Shown here in pieces: positions 1 to 8,369 of a stretch of 64,000 nt of DNA. The DNA lies in assembly GCA_965198795.1 (NCBI GenBank), contig OZ240674.1:1178001-1242000 (forward strand), given 5' to 3'. The notes beneath the pieces are model-generated. The model did no database searches, was not told where the DNA came from, and was given only the letters and a program-made list of their open reading frames with translations. A program made the position numbers and the translations under genes. The DNA is from G965198795 sp965198795 (GTDB lineage: Bacteria > Pseudomonadota > Alphaproteobacteria > Rhodospirillales > Casp-alpha2). Numbering within the stretch: the stretch's first letter is position 1; each line of letters starts with the position of its first letter.

Positions 1-753
1 ATCCTGGCGGGCGCCATGTCGCCGGTCACCGTGGCGGGCACGCTGTCGCAGATACTGGCTGAAGCCATGGCGGGGATGGCGCTGACCCAGTTGGTCCGGC
101 CCGGCTCGCCGGTCGTCTTCGGCACCTTCATGAGCGCGATCTCGATGCAATCGGGCGCGCCGACGTTTGGCGGGCCGGAGCCCATGCTGGTCCTCAACAC
201 GGCGGCGGCCTTGGCCCGGCGGCTGAACGTGCCGTTCCGTTCGGGCGGGTCGCTTTGCGCCTCGAAAGCGCCGGACGCCCAGGCCGCCTATGAAAGCGCC
301 AACACCATTTTACCCACGTTGCTCAGTGGCGTGAACTTCGTGCTCCACGCGGCCGGTTGGCTGGAAGGCGGCCTGGTGAGTTCCTACGAGAAGTTTATCA
401 TGGACGCGGATCAACTGGCGGGGCTTCAGGTGCTGGCGAGGGGAATCGACGTCACGGAGAACGGCCAGGGGCTGTCGGCCGTGCGCGAGGTTGGACCGGG
501 CAGCCATTATCTGGGCTGCGCGCACACGCAAGCGAACTTCGAAAGCGCGTTTTTCCGCTCCGCCGTCGCCGATAATAATTCGTTCGAGCAATGGGAGGCG
601 GAAGGCTCGCAAGACGCGCCCGCGCGCGCCAACGCCATTTGGAAGAGGATGCTGAACGAGTATCAGGCGCCCGGCGTCGATCCGGCGGCCGACGAGGCGT
701 TAACCGCTTTTATCCGGGAGAAGAAAGCCAGCTTTCCGGACAGCAACATTTGA
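1..753 (+). CDS. Trimethylamine methyltransferase (MttB) family protein, C-terminal part
   Basis: The reading frame is open from base 1 (the ATG at 16 is preceded by in-frame codons), so this is the C-terminal 250 residues of a gene starting outside the window. Family members are usually about 500 residues. MttB-family enzymes transfer a methyl group from a methylated amine to a corrinoid protein; the many proteobacterial members without pyrrolysine act on quaternary amines or are of unknown substrate. Recognisable features are the glycine-rich barrel segments around FGTFMSAISMQSGAPTFGG and the GSHYLGCAHTQ segment near the end. No UAG read-through codon is visible in this part. The gene is followed by degraded DNA rather than a partner corrinoid protein gene. 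Confidence 0.8.
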   Translation: MLAGAMSPVTVAGTLSQILAEAMAGMALTQLVRPGSPVVFGTFMSAISMQSGAPTFGGPEPMLVLNTAAALARRLNVPFRSGGSLCASKAPDAQAAYESANTILPTLLSGVNFVLHAAGWLEGGLVSSYEKFIMDADQLAGLQVLARGIDVTENGQGLSAVREVGPGSHYLGCAHTQANFESAFFRSAVADNNSFEQWEAEGSQDAPARANAIWKRMLNEYQAPGVDPAADEALTAFIREKKASFPDSNI

Positions 754-874
754 CGAGGGCGCCATTTGATGAGGGGCTGGGCGCGCTGGTTGGCTTGAGA
801 CCGCTTCCGTTTCTCCGCGGCCCCGGTCGGTCTGTGCGGCGTGAACCGGAAGCCGGCGTTTCCGGGAAACTTTA

Positions 875-1065
875 TTAAATGGTCAGCGTCAGCGTTCCCA
901 AGCCCTTGATGGCGCCCTCGATTTTGTCGCCGGCCGACATCCAGTAGGCGGGGCTAGAGAGCGCCTAACAGGATGACTTCGCCCGCTTTGAGGTTCAAAT
1001 CGCGCTCCGGCGCCAGATTGGCGAACCAGGCGCGGGACTTAATCACGGGCCTCGAAGGCGTTGGT
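875..1065 (-). pseudogene. Fragment of a fumarylacetoacetate hydrolase (FAH) superfamily gene
   Basis: Read on the minus strand, two adjoining frames give the typical C-terminal end of FAH-superfamily hydrolases/hydratases: first LNLKAGEVILLGAL, then after a one-base shift SPAYWMSAGDKIEGAIKG followed by LGTLTLTI and a stop at 875. The lysine-alanine-glycine-(E/D)-V and AGD-IEG signatures are those of the family. Only about 60 residues are left, interrupted by at least one frameshift and in-frame stops, so it cannot be functional. The exact member (decarboxylase, hydratase or hydrolase) cannot be told. Confidence 0.6.
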
Positions 1066-1079
1066 CACGTCACGCCGGC

Positions 1080-1331
1080 GCCGCCTATGACGCGCGGCGC
1101 TTACGCCAATTCATCGCCGACGAACCGGGGGCAAGCGCGCGGATCAAGCGGAACCCGGCCCGGACAGAGAACTATCCGATTGATCAGGCGCTCTACAAGA
1201 AACGCCGTCTGGCCGAGTGTTTCCACAACAGGATCGAACGCTTCCGGCGCGTCGCCTTGCGATGCGGGAAAACAATCGCATTATTCAAGGCGTTCGTACG
1301 CCTCGCCCGCGCCATGACGTGGATTGCTTAA
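1080..1331 (+). pseudogene. IS5-family transposase, C-terminal remnant
   Basis: An open stretch of 83 codons ending with TAA at 1329-1331 translates to the C-terminal third of an IS5-type DDE transposase: YPIDQALYKKRRLAECF, then NRIERFRRVALRCGKT, then a segment ending in MTWIA. The spacing of the (N/E)RxxERFxxRxK-F-RR-A-RxxKT block matches the region that carries the last catalytic glutamate in this family. No start, N-terminal domain or terminal inverted repeats can be seen upstream, where the sequence runs directly into the FAH fragment on the other strand. A relic, not an active element. Confidence 0.7.
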
Positions 1332-1344
1332 ATGAACACGCCGC

Positions 1345-2403
1345 CTAGAGGTCAACGTCGGCCCCAACGGCGTCGGATAAACTCTCGAAACCGTCTTGCT
1401 TGAGCAGCCTGTCCAAGTCCTCGGCGATGCGGGCGGCCAGGCCCGGTCCGTGAAACACCAGCGCGGTGTAGAGTTGCACCAGTGACGCGCCGCTGCGGAT
1501 TTTCTGGTATGCGTCAATCCCGGAAGAGACGCCCCCGGCGCCAACGAGCGGCACGGCGCCGCCGGTTTCCCGGTAAAGTTGGCGCAGCACACGGGTGGAG
1601 CGCTCGAACACGGGTTTGCCGGACAAACCGCCTGGCTCATTTTCTCCTGGATCACCCAGCCCCTCCGCCGGGCGCGTGATGGTCGTGTTGGTGGCGATCA
1701 CGCCGTCGATACCGCTGCCTAGGACGACCGAGGCGATGTCCTTGATATCGTCTTCTTCCAGGTCCGGCGCGATCTTCAGCAGGACGGGGATTTTCGGGTT
1801 GCCGGTTTTCGCCCGCGTCTCCGTCACGGCCGATAGCAGGTCCAGCAACGCTCCCTTGTCTTGAAGCGCGCGAAGACCGGGCGTATTGGGGGAAGAGACG
1901 TTGACGGCCAGATAATCGGCGACTGGCGCAAAGGTCTCGATGCCCGCGACATAATCGGCAATCGCGTCGGTCTGGTCCTTGTTCTTGCCCAGATTAACGC
2001 CGAGCGGCCCCGGAAAGCGCCTCCCCCGAAGCCGGGCCAGCAGCGCCGGATGGCCTTCATTGTTGAAGCCCATGCGGTTGATCACGGCCTGGTCCCTGGG
2101 AAAACGGAACAGACGCGGTTTCGGGTTGCCCGGCTGCGGGCGGGGGGTGGAGGTGCCGACCTCAACGAAGCCGAAGCCAAATTTGAAAAGCGCGGCGGGC
2201 GCGCGGCCATCCTTGTCAAATCCCGCGGCGAGACCGACCGGATTGGAGAAGCCGAGCCCGAACACGGTGCTCCCGAGCCGTTCGGATTCGGGGGCGGAAC
2301 GGCCGCCGGCCAGACCTGTTTCCAATCCCCGGATGGACAGGTTGTGGGCGCGCTCCGGGTCGAGCGTCCGGATAAAGGGAAGAACAAGACCAGCGAGCGC
2401 CAT
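1345..2403 (-). CDS. pyrD: Dihydroorotate dehydrogenase (quinone), class 2
   Basis: Oxidises dihydroorotate to orotate in pyrimidine synthesis, passing electrons to membrane quinone through FMN. The 352-residue length and the N-terminal extension before the barrel (LVLPFIRTLDPERAHNLSI) are those of the membrane-associated class 2 enzymes. The substrate/FMN loop NVSSPNTPGLR carries the catalytic serine used by class 2 proteins, and GAGGVSSG plus the following YQKIRSGASLVQLYTALV form the phosphate-binding end. The ATG lies 3 bases after the stop of the DUF952 gene, so the two are probably translationally coupled. Confidence 0.95.
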   Translation of the reverse strand: MALAGLVLPFIRTLDPERAHNLSIRGLETGLAGGRSAPESERLGSTVFGLGFSNPVGLAAGFDKDGRAPAALFKFGFGFVEVGTSTPRPQPGNPKPRLFRFPRDQAVINRMGFNNEGHPALLARLRGRRFPGPLGVNLGKNKDQTDAIADYVAGIETFAPVADYLAVNVSSPNTPGLRALQDKGALLDLLSAVTETRAKTGNPKIPVLLKIAPDLEEDDIKDIASVVLGSGIDGVIATNTTITRPAEGLGDPGENEPGGLSGKPVFERSTRVLRQLYRETGGAVPLVGAGGVSSGIDAYQKIRSGASLVQLYTALVFHGPGLAARIAEDLDRLLKQDGFESLSDAVGADVDL

Positions 2404-2406
2404 GGT

Positions 2407-2772
2407 TTAGGCTATCTCTATATCGTTTGGGAAGACATGGACCCCACGGTCATCCAGCGGCAAGTCGTCCATGCGGATAACAGCGCTTAACGGCAGTTCG
2501 CCATAGAGATGCGGGAAAAGCTGTCCGGCGCGGGACGGCTCCCATTTCAGCGAGTCGCCCAGCACATTCGGATCGACGGAAAGCAAAACCAGGTTCGCCT
2601 GTCCCGCGCGATGTTTCGCGGCGCTGCCCCTCACTTGGACGGCGCTTGAGAAATGAATGAAGCCGTCCGCCCGATCCTGGGTGGAACCGGGATAAGATCC
2701 GCGCACGACCGCCGTCCGCCACTCGTCACGGCGGCAGATATGATAGACGGGTTGCCCGGTGTCCTCGGCCAT
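2407..2772 (-). CDS. DUF952 family protein
   Basis: A 121-residue protein of the DUF952 family (glutathione S-transferase-unrelated domain of unknown function that is often found beside pyrD in alphaproteobacteria). Characteristic segments are VYHICRRDEW near the N terminus, DGFIHFSSAVQV, and FPHLYGELPLSAV with the following basic-acidic tail. The start was placed at 2772 (MAEDTG); the frame is open upstream to 2859 but the extra residues do not look like the family. It is 20 bases downstream of the large repeat-protein gene and directly precedes pyrD. Function is not known. Confidence 0.85.
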   Translation of the reverse strand: MAEDTGQPVYHICRRDEWRTAVVRGSYPGSTQDRADGFIHFSSAVQVRGSAAKHRAGQANLVLLSVDPNVLGDSLKWEPSRAGQLFPHLYGELPLSAVIRMDDLPLDDRGVHVFPNDIEIA

Positions 2773-2791
2773 GACGCGCCTTTTAGCGCGC

Positions 2792-5122
2792 CTAGCCGCT
2801 CTCGTCCACGGGCTGCCAGACAATCCGTTCGACACCATCGAAACCAAGCCCCGATCCATCCGTCAGGGTCACCACGCCGCCGTCTTCGGTGAGGCCGGTG
2901 GTTGCGCCATCCGTATCCGCCGCGCCGGCGCCGCCGAGCCAGCTATCGAGAGACTGTCCGTTGACGTTGCCCGCTTGGCCGGCGTCCGGCGCGATGACGT
3001 CCCGCCCCCATTCGCCATCGAAGGTGTCCTGGCCGTCACCAAGGCTGGAAGCAAAGCGGCCGTTCCCGGCCGCGCCCGGCAATTCGTCATTACCGGCGCC
3101 GCCTTCGGCGACCTCATCGCCGCTTTGCCCGAACAGGCGGTCATCGCCGTCGAGACCCGCGATCAGGCCGTCCTCATTCCCGCCGAACGGAAGGCCGCCG
3201 CCGCTGGCGCCGTCAGCGCGGGGCGGGAGTTCCCGTCCGCCGGTCCCTGAGTCATCAGGTTGTTCCGGGCGGGCGCTGGGAATCTCCACGTCAAAGCTCG
3301 CCGTCGCGACACCGCCGTGCGACGTGACCGCCGTCAGGGAGAGATTGAACATTCCATCATGCGGGAACGGCGGCGCGAAAGTAAGGCCGTTCAACTGGTC
3401 CGTGCCGGACAGGAACAAGTCGCCGTCGCCGCTTAAGGTGAGAGCGTCGCCCGCCGTGTTGGAAATCGACGCCCCGGCGCCAGTCGGGAAGCCGCTCAGG
3501 ACGATACTGATGACGCTTTCCGATCCGCCGGCGCTTTCGGCGAAATTCATGATTGAATCCGAAAGGTCGATGGACGCCGGGGCGGTTTCCAGGCCGATGG
3601 ACTCCGGTCCGTCCGTATCCGCCGCCGCGCCGGAAATGGTGAGCGGGAGATCAAGGACGGAACCATCGATCGGCGGCCGGTCGTTCCGGACGTTGTTGAT
3701 CAAGGCAGCCGCCGCCGGATCGCCGGCGTCGGCTTCAACGGTCAGGGTCACCGTCTTTGCCGCGGTGACGCCCGCGCCGCCAGCGTTATCTTCGTCTATG
3801 TAATTCAAGGTTGCTGTCAGAGGAATTTCACCCCTGAAATAAAGGGGCGGGGTTAGCGTCAACGCACCGATCTGATCAGGCGTGATCAAGGCTTCGCCGT
3901 CGATCACCAGCGCCTGCTGGTTGTCACCATTACGGTTACTGTCTTGATAGGTCAGAACCGCGCCGTCGGGAATGCCGGAAAGGGTCAGGCTCAACAATTG
4001 TCCGTCACTCACGTCCAGGTCCGCGATATTCAGCGCGATGGCCTGATCCCCGAAAGAAGCGGACTCACCGGCGCCCAATTGAAGCTCCGGCGCAGAGAGT
4101 CCAGCCTCGGTAATCGCCGCGCCGCCGCCGGGTGGATTGGAAACAGCGATGGACAGAGTTTCCAAGCCGTCCGCACCCGTTGCCGGGGACGCGGCGCCGG
4201 GCGCAATGCCCGTGGTTTCGCCAACCATCCGCCGCGCTTCAGTGACCTCGCCCGTATCCAGGGCGGGCGTATCCGCATCCGCTTCATGACGCAGTTCGAT
4301 TTCCGCGCCGCCGACGTCGCCACTGCCGGTGATCACGGTGAGCGAGACACTAACGACGCCCGAGAAACCAGCGGGCGGCGTAACCGTTAGCGCCGCCAAT
4401 GCGTCCGCATCCAATCTGGACAGATCATAGGCGCCGCCGCCCAAGTCCGCCCCGCTGGAGAGCGCAGCGCCTTCGGGAACGCCGCTCAGCGTGAGGGAAA
4501 CAATGTCATCGATCACGCCCGCCGGCAGGTTGCCGATGACGTCAAGGTTCAGCACGGCGTCTTCGGCGCCAGGTTCCATACCGGATTGCGCCGTTATGTT
4601 TACCGGATCAACTTTCGCGGCGTTGACGTCGAGCGCGCCGCCGGAGCCCGGCGAGCCGCGATCCGCCGCCGCCGAGAAGTCCACGGCCGGTGTGTCTGTG
4701 ACCGCCGTCGCATCCACGTTCAGAAAGGATTGCAGCGTCGAGCCATCGGCCAGATTGACGAGGACGCTGATGTCGAATTCGCCGGAGAAGTCATCCGGCG
4801 GCGTGATCGTGAGCCCTTCCAACTCGCCCGCGTCGAGAGTAACGGCGCCGCCGCCGTAATCCGTACCAGCGGACAGGATCGCGCCGTCGGGAATATTTGA
4901 AAGCGTGATCGCCGTGACGCCGCTCGCGGCGATACAGATATTCAGCGCGATGGCTCCATCTTCCAGACCGGCCGCGTTCTCGATTCTCAACTCGGCCGCG
5001 ATGAAAGGGTCCTCACCCGGCTCCGGGGCGTTTTCTGTGATCGTTTCCGGAACCTGGTCTTCTGTTTCAGCCCCATCACCGCCTTGATCAGCGGCAATCC
5101 GGGGATCGGTTTGCTCGGCCAT
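2792..5122 (-). CDS. Large acidic repeat protein with degenerate RTX-like C terminus, probably secreted
   Basis: A 776-residue, strongly acidic, cysteine-poor protein. It holds four copies of a roughly 140-residue beta-rich repeat marked by LSGIPDGAVL-like and GLTITPPxxFSG-like segments (first copy: NIPDGAILSAGTDYGG; others around GVPEGAALSSGADLGG, GIPDGAVLTYQDSN and GFPTGAGASI). Near the C terminus are glycine-aspartate runs (LIAGLDGDDRLFGQSGDE, GGAGNDELPGAAGNG) like the calcium-binding nonapeptides of type I-secreted RTX proteins, but with many substitutions. There is no N-terminal signal peptide, as expected for type I export. An AGGAG-type ribosome site lies 7 bases before the ATG at 5122; the frame is open to 5254. 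Likely a surface or secreted adhesin-like protein; no secretion genes are nearby. Confidence 0.7.
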   Translation of the reverse strand: MAEQTDPRIAADQGGDGAETEDQVPETITENAPEPGEDPFIAAELRIENAAGLEDGAIALNICIAASGVTAITLSNIPDGAILSAGTDYGGGAVTLDAGELEGLTITPPDDFSGEFDISVLVNLADGSTLQSFLNVDATAVTDTPAVDFSAAADRGSPGSGGALDVNAAKVDPVNITAQSGMEPGAEDAVLNLDVIGNLPAGVIDDIVSLTLSGVPEGAALSSGADLGGGAYDLSRLDADALAALTVTPPAGFSGVVSVSLTVITGSGDVGGAEIELRHEADADTPALDTGEVTEARRMVGETTGIAPGAASPATGADGLETLSIAVSNPPGGGAAITEAGLSAPELQLGAGESASFGDQAIALNIADLDVSDGQLLSLTLSGIPDGAVLTYQDSNRNGDNQQALVIDGEALITPDQIGALTLTPPLYFRGEIPLTATLNYIDEDNAGGAGVTAAKTVTLTVEADAGDPAAAALINNVRNDRPPIDGSVLDLPLTISGAAADTDGPESIGLETAPASIDLSDSIMNFAESAGGSESVISIVLSGFPTGAGASISNTAGDALTLSGDGDLFLSGTDQLNGLTFAPPFPHDGMFNLSLTAVTSHGGVATASFDVEIPSARPEQPDDSGTGGRELPPRADGASGGGLPFGGNEDGLIAGLDGDDRLFGQSGDEVAEGGAGNDELPGAAGNGRFASSLGDGQDTFDGEWGRDVIAPDAGQAGNVNGQSLDSWLGGAGAADTDGATTGLTEDGGVVTLTDGSGLGFDGVERIVWQPVDESG

Positions 5123-5299
5123 GGCCGGACTCCTGCTCTGAACGCTCCGGGGTGACGGCGCCGCCCGGTCAATCTTATTGGGAATTAATTGCGAAACCGG
5201 TTTGTATTTGTCATGAATTTTCGCATGAAAAAGCCAAAATAAGATCACGGCCATAATCCTGTTTTGGTGTTCGGGGCGCTAGACTCAAAGGAGTGCGCT

Positions 5300-5899
5300 G
5301 TGCGTTTAACTCGGCGTTATTGGACGGAAGAGCGCTATTTTTCGAATGAATTCTGTTCCCGGGTGATCCATCTGGGTGAGCGCCTGCCCGCCATGGAGGG
5401 AAAAGTCCGCCATGACCCGAAAGGGGACCAGCGTGACAGCAGGGTTTCCTGGATTGGTTATGGTGAGGAGACGAAGTGGCTGTTCGATGACCTGAACGCC
5501 TGCGCCGCTCAGGTCAATCGCTCTCTTTGGAAGTTCGACATCACGAACACCGAGAGTATACAGTATGCGAACTATGGCTGCGGACAGCATTATGACTGGC
5601 ATACGGATCAACTGCCGGAACCATATGAGGAAGGGAAACGCTGGGCCGGGCTTTACCGGAAACTGTCCGTTGTCGTCAGCTTGTCGGAAGGCGCGCAATA
5701 CGAAGGCGGGGATTTCTTGATTGAAGACCCGGACCGGCCGCCGACGGAAACGGAACGGCGGATAAAATCCGTCGGCGCGCTGCGGTCGAAGGGGTCCATT
5801 ATCGTTTTTCCGTCTTTTCTCTACCACAAGGTCGCTCCGGTGACGTCGGGCGCGCGCCGATCGCTGGTTTTGTGGTGTCTCGGTCCCCCCTTTCGCTAA
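5300..5899 (+). CDS. PKHD-type Fe(II)/2-oxoglutarate dioxygenase
   Basis: A 199-residue protein of the prolyl 4-hydroxylase-like 2OG-Fe(II) oxygenase superfamily (PiuC-like). The iron triad is visible: HTD in YDWHTDQLPEPY gives the HxD pair, and the distal histidine is in SFLYHKVAPVTSGARRSLV, where the following arginine would bind 2-oxoglutarate. The double-stranded beta-helix core runs from the YGCGQHYDWH segment to the C terminus. I chose the GTG at 5300 because AAGGAG stands 8 bases before it; the frame is open from 5264. Substrate is unknown; PiuC-like proteins are linked to iron uptake in some bacteria, but nothing here shows that. Confidence 0.8.
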   Translation: MRLTRRYWTEERYFSNEFCSRVIHLGERLPAMEGKVRHDPKGDQRDSRVSWIGYGEETKWLFDDLNACAAQVNRSLWKFDITNTESIQYANYGCGQHYDWHTDQLPEPYEEGKRWAGLYRKLSVVVSLSEGAQYEGGDFLIEDPDRPPTETERRIKSVGALRSKGSIIVFPSFLYHKVAPVTSGARRSLVLWCLGPPFR

Positions 5900-6136
5900 G
5901 CGCAAGTTCGACGCATCGGGGAATCATGACGGAAGCGCCGGCCGTTCCATTCGCCAACGAGGCGTTTTACGCGGCCCTCGCGGCTGGCGGCGGCAAATAT
6001 CCTTTGCAAAGAGGACGGGCGTTGGCGGATGATACGCCGTCAGGCGGGAAATCCCGCCATGGCGGTCCGGACATTGGCGACCGGCAGAGCCGAAACGCCC
6101 TCTGGCGGCGCTCCGCGATAGAAAGAGCGAGTCATC

Positions 6137-6319
6137 ATGCCAGATCTGTTGTTCAAAGCTGGCGGCGTCATCGCCATCGCGCTCGGCGAAACGCCGGCCA
6201 GCTCACCCGATGAAATCCGTTTGACGTCATCCCGCGGCGTCTGGACGGACGCGCGGGATGACGTCACGGTGTCGTCCGCAGTCCGGAACGGCGGGACGAT
6301 CACCGTATCTCTGGCGTAA
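6137..6319 (+). CDS. Small hypothetical protein in a gene-poor stretch
   Basis: The 433 bases between the dioxygenase and the methyltransferase contain only this 60-codon frame (MPDLLFKAGGVIAIALGETP at its start) and an earlier frame starting at 5926 (MTEAPAVPFANEAFYAALAA) that soon loses protein-like character. An AGAAAGAG stretch stands before the ATG at 6137 and the stop lies 13 bases before the methyltransferase start, so it could be a short leader gene of that operon. I recognise no family. It may equally be a remnant of decayed DNA. Confidence 0.3.
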   Translation: MPDLLFKAGGVIAIALGETPASSPDEIRLTSSRGVWTDARDDVTVSSAVRNGGTITVSLA

Positions 6320-6332
6320 GGACTTCAACATC

Positions 6333-6998
6333 ATGCCGAAAACGACCGCCACTGGGGTGGACCCGGCGCTTTATGGTTACCTTGTCGAGCACTCGGTGAG
6401 GGAGCCCTCAATCCTTGCGAAGCTTCGCGCGGAAACCGGTTCGCATCCCATGTCGATTATGCAAATCACGCCCGACGAGGGGCAATTCCTGCGTCTGCTA
6501 GTGGAATTGACGGGGGCGAGGACGATTGTGGAAGTGGGCTCCTTCACCGGTTATTCGTCCCTCGCCATGGCTTTGAGCCTGCCGGACGGCGGTAAACTCT
6601 ACGCCCTCGACGTCGATGCGGAGGCCGCCGCCGTCGCTAGGCGGTATTGGGAAGAAGCGGGCGTCGCGGAAAAGATTGAGCTTCGATTGGGACCTGGTGT
6701 GGAAACCCTGGATCAATTGTTGAGCGAGCCGGGCGCCGGAAGCATTGATTTGGCCTTCATTGACGCGGATAAGCCGAGCTACCCGGTCTATTATGAACGG
6801 TGTCTGAACCTTTTGCGCCCAGGCGGACTGATCTGCGTCGACAATGTCTTTATGATGGGGGGCGTTCTGGAAGAAACCGGCCGTGACGAGAACGCCAAGG
6901 CGATGAAGGCGTTCAACGCGGCGTTGGCGGCCGATGGGCGGGTCACCCTGTCGATGCTGCCAGTCGGTGACGGACTTACGCTTGCCCGCAAGCGATGA
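6333..6998 (+). CDS. Class I SAM-dependent O-methyltransferase
   Basis: A 221-residue enzyme of the catechol/caffeoyl-CoA O-methyltransferase family (family 3), which uses a divalent metal to orient a catechol-like diol. Motif I is VEVGSFTGYSSLAMAL, the acidic residue binding the SAM ribose is in LYALDVD, and the metal-binding stretch is DLAFIDADKPSYPVYYE followed by LRPGGLICVDNV. Length and spacing match soluble bacterial members. The start at 6333 was preferred because upstream codons (open to 6258) are out of keeping with the family. Natural substrate is unknown. Confidence 0.9.
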   Translation: MPKTTATGVDPALYGYLVEHSVREPSILAKLRAETGSHPMSIMQITPDEGQFLRLLVELTGARTIVEVGSFTGYSSLAMALSLPDGGKLYALDVDAEAAAVARRYWEEAGVAEKIELRLGPGVETLDQLLSEPGAGSIDLAFIDADKPSYPVYYERCLNLLRPGGLICVDNVFMMGGVLEETGRDENAKAMKAFNAALAADGRVTLSMLPVGDGLTLARKR

Positions 6999-7088
6999 GC
7001 GCGTGAGCGTCTTGAAACAGGAAGGGCGTGACGGGAGGAAGGGCGAGCCCTATACAAGGGGAATGCCCGCCCTTTTCCGGCCCCATCC

Positions 7089-7991
7089 ATGACGACCGCC
7101 GGCGCGTCCATTATGCGGAAAAGCGCTCAGCCGCTTCAGGCCGCGCTCTGGATGATCGCGTCTTGCGCGTTTCTGTCCTCGCTTGCCGGGATCGGCCGGG
7201 AACTGGCGCTCGCCGGCATGCATCCGTTGCAAATCGTTTTTCTGCGGTTGTTGCTGGCGTTTCTCTGCATCTTGCCTTGGGCGATGGCGCAAGACCTGGA
7301 GAACCTCAAGACCCGGCGCTGGAAGCTTTACGGTTTGCGGGCGGCGATTTCCATGGGGGCGATGACGACGTGGTTCTGGTCGGCGGCTCTGATCCCCATT
7401 GGCGAGTTGACGGCGTTGAGCTTTCTGGCGCCCATGTTCGCGACGGCCGGCGCGGCGCTGGTGCTTGGCGAAACGGTCGGGTTGAGGCGCTGGACGGCGA
7501 CCTTGATCGGGTTCGCGGGCGCCTTGGTCATCGTCCGTCCCGGCATGACGGAACTAGAGGCGGGTCACTGGCTGGCGCTCGCGACGGCGCTGTTCATGGG
7601 AACGTCCGTTTTGGTCATTAAGACGCTCACTAAAACGGAAAACCCCAACAAGGTGGTTTTCTATATGGGACTCTACATGACGCCTCTGGCGCTTATCCCG
7701 GCGCTCTTCGTGTGGGAGTGGCCCGTCGCCGGGCTGTGGCCCTGGGTTCTCGCCATGGGACCGGTCGCGACTTTGGGGCACGTATTTTTGGTCAGGGCCT
7801 ATTCCTTGGCCGAAACGTCCGCCGTCGTCCCCTTCGATTATGCGCGTTTGCCATTCGCCGTTTTGTTTGGATTCGCCCTGTTTGGCGAGTTGATCGACGC
7901 CTGGACGTGGGTTGGAGCGACGATCATCTTCGTCTCCAGCATCTACATCGCCCGGCGGGAGGCCGGCCTGGCGCGGCGGAAAGGGATGTAG
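7089..7991 (+). CDS. DMT superfamily (EamA) transporter
   Basis: A 300-residue integral membrane protein with about ten hydrophobic segments, arranged as two EamA halves (first ending near residue 145, second from about 155 to 290). The conserved segment near the middle of each half (AALIPIGELTALSFLAPMFA and YSLAETSAVVPFDYARLPFA) is typical of the family, where this P-rich loop and following helix are best conserved. Members move amino acids, nucleosides or other metabolites; the substrate cannot be predicted. A later ATG at 7113 is a possible alternative start. The gene stands alone, followed by a convergent yqaE-like gene. Confidence 0.9.
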   Translation: MTTAGASIMRKSAQPLQAALWMIASCAFLSSLAGIGRELALAGMHPLQIVFLRLLLAFLCILPWAMAQDLENLKTRRWKLYGLRAAISMGAMTTWFWSAALIPIGELTALSFLAPMFATAGAALVLGETVGLRRWTATLIGFAGALVIVRPGMTELEAGHWLALATALFMGTSVLVIKTLTKTENPNKVVFYMGLYMTPLALIPALFVWEWPVAGLWPWVLAMGPVATLGHVFLVRAYSLAETSAVVPFDYARLPFAVLFGFALFGELIDAWTWVGATIIFVSSIYIARREAGLARRKGM

Positions 7992-8081
7992 GGGCCTCGC
8001 AACCCGGTCCCCCGCGTTTACTGTCCCAGCGGGGCGGGATCGACCGGGAACCGACGGCCGGAGGCGGCGCGGTCAGCTATC

Positions 8082-8282
8082 CTATTCGCCGCCGCCCATG
8101 CCGGCCTGTTCGATTTGTTTCCTCGTATTGTATTGGCTGAGGGCGTAGACGGACCAAATGACCGCCGGAATCCAGCCGATCAGGGAAAGCTGAAGGATTA
8201 GACACAAAACGCCCTGGAGCGGTTTGCCGATGGTAAAGAAGTTCAACCATGGCAAAAGGAAAGCAAGAACAAGACGCAGCAT
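8082..8282 (-). CDS. YqaE/Pmp3 family small membrane protein
   Basis: A 66-residue protein with two hydrophobic helices separated by a short turn, with the family pattern FFTIGKPLQGVLCLILQLSL and IGWIPAVIWSVYALSQY. Pmp3 proteins are small stress-linked inner-membrane proteins that affect membrane potential in yeast and plants; the bacterial role is poorly known. The C terminus is polar and ends in a glycine run. It is transcribed towards the EamA transporter gene and away from queA. Confidence 0.85.
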   Translation of the reverse strand: MLRLVLAFLLPWLNFFTIGKPLQGVLCLILQLSLIGWIPAVIWSVYALSQYNTRKQIEQAGMGGGE

Positions 8283-8369
8283 CGCAAGACCCCATATTTG
8301 TGTTCCGTTTTACGCCGCCCAGCTTAACAGCTTGACGCGCCGGGGCAATTGGCGAAATGCTCCCGCGCC

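Noticed and set aside
16..753. A complete small gene starting at the ATG at 16
   Set aside because: The frame is open to base 1 and the protein corresponds only to the C-terminal half of the MttB family, so it is a partial gene.
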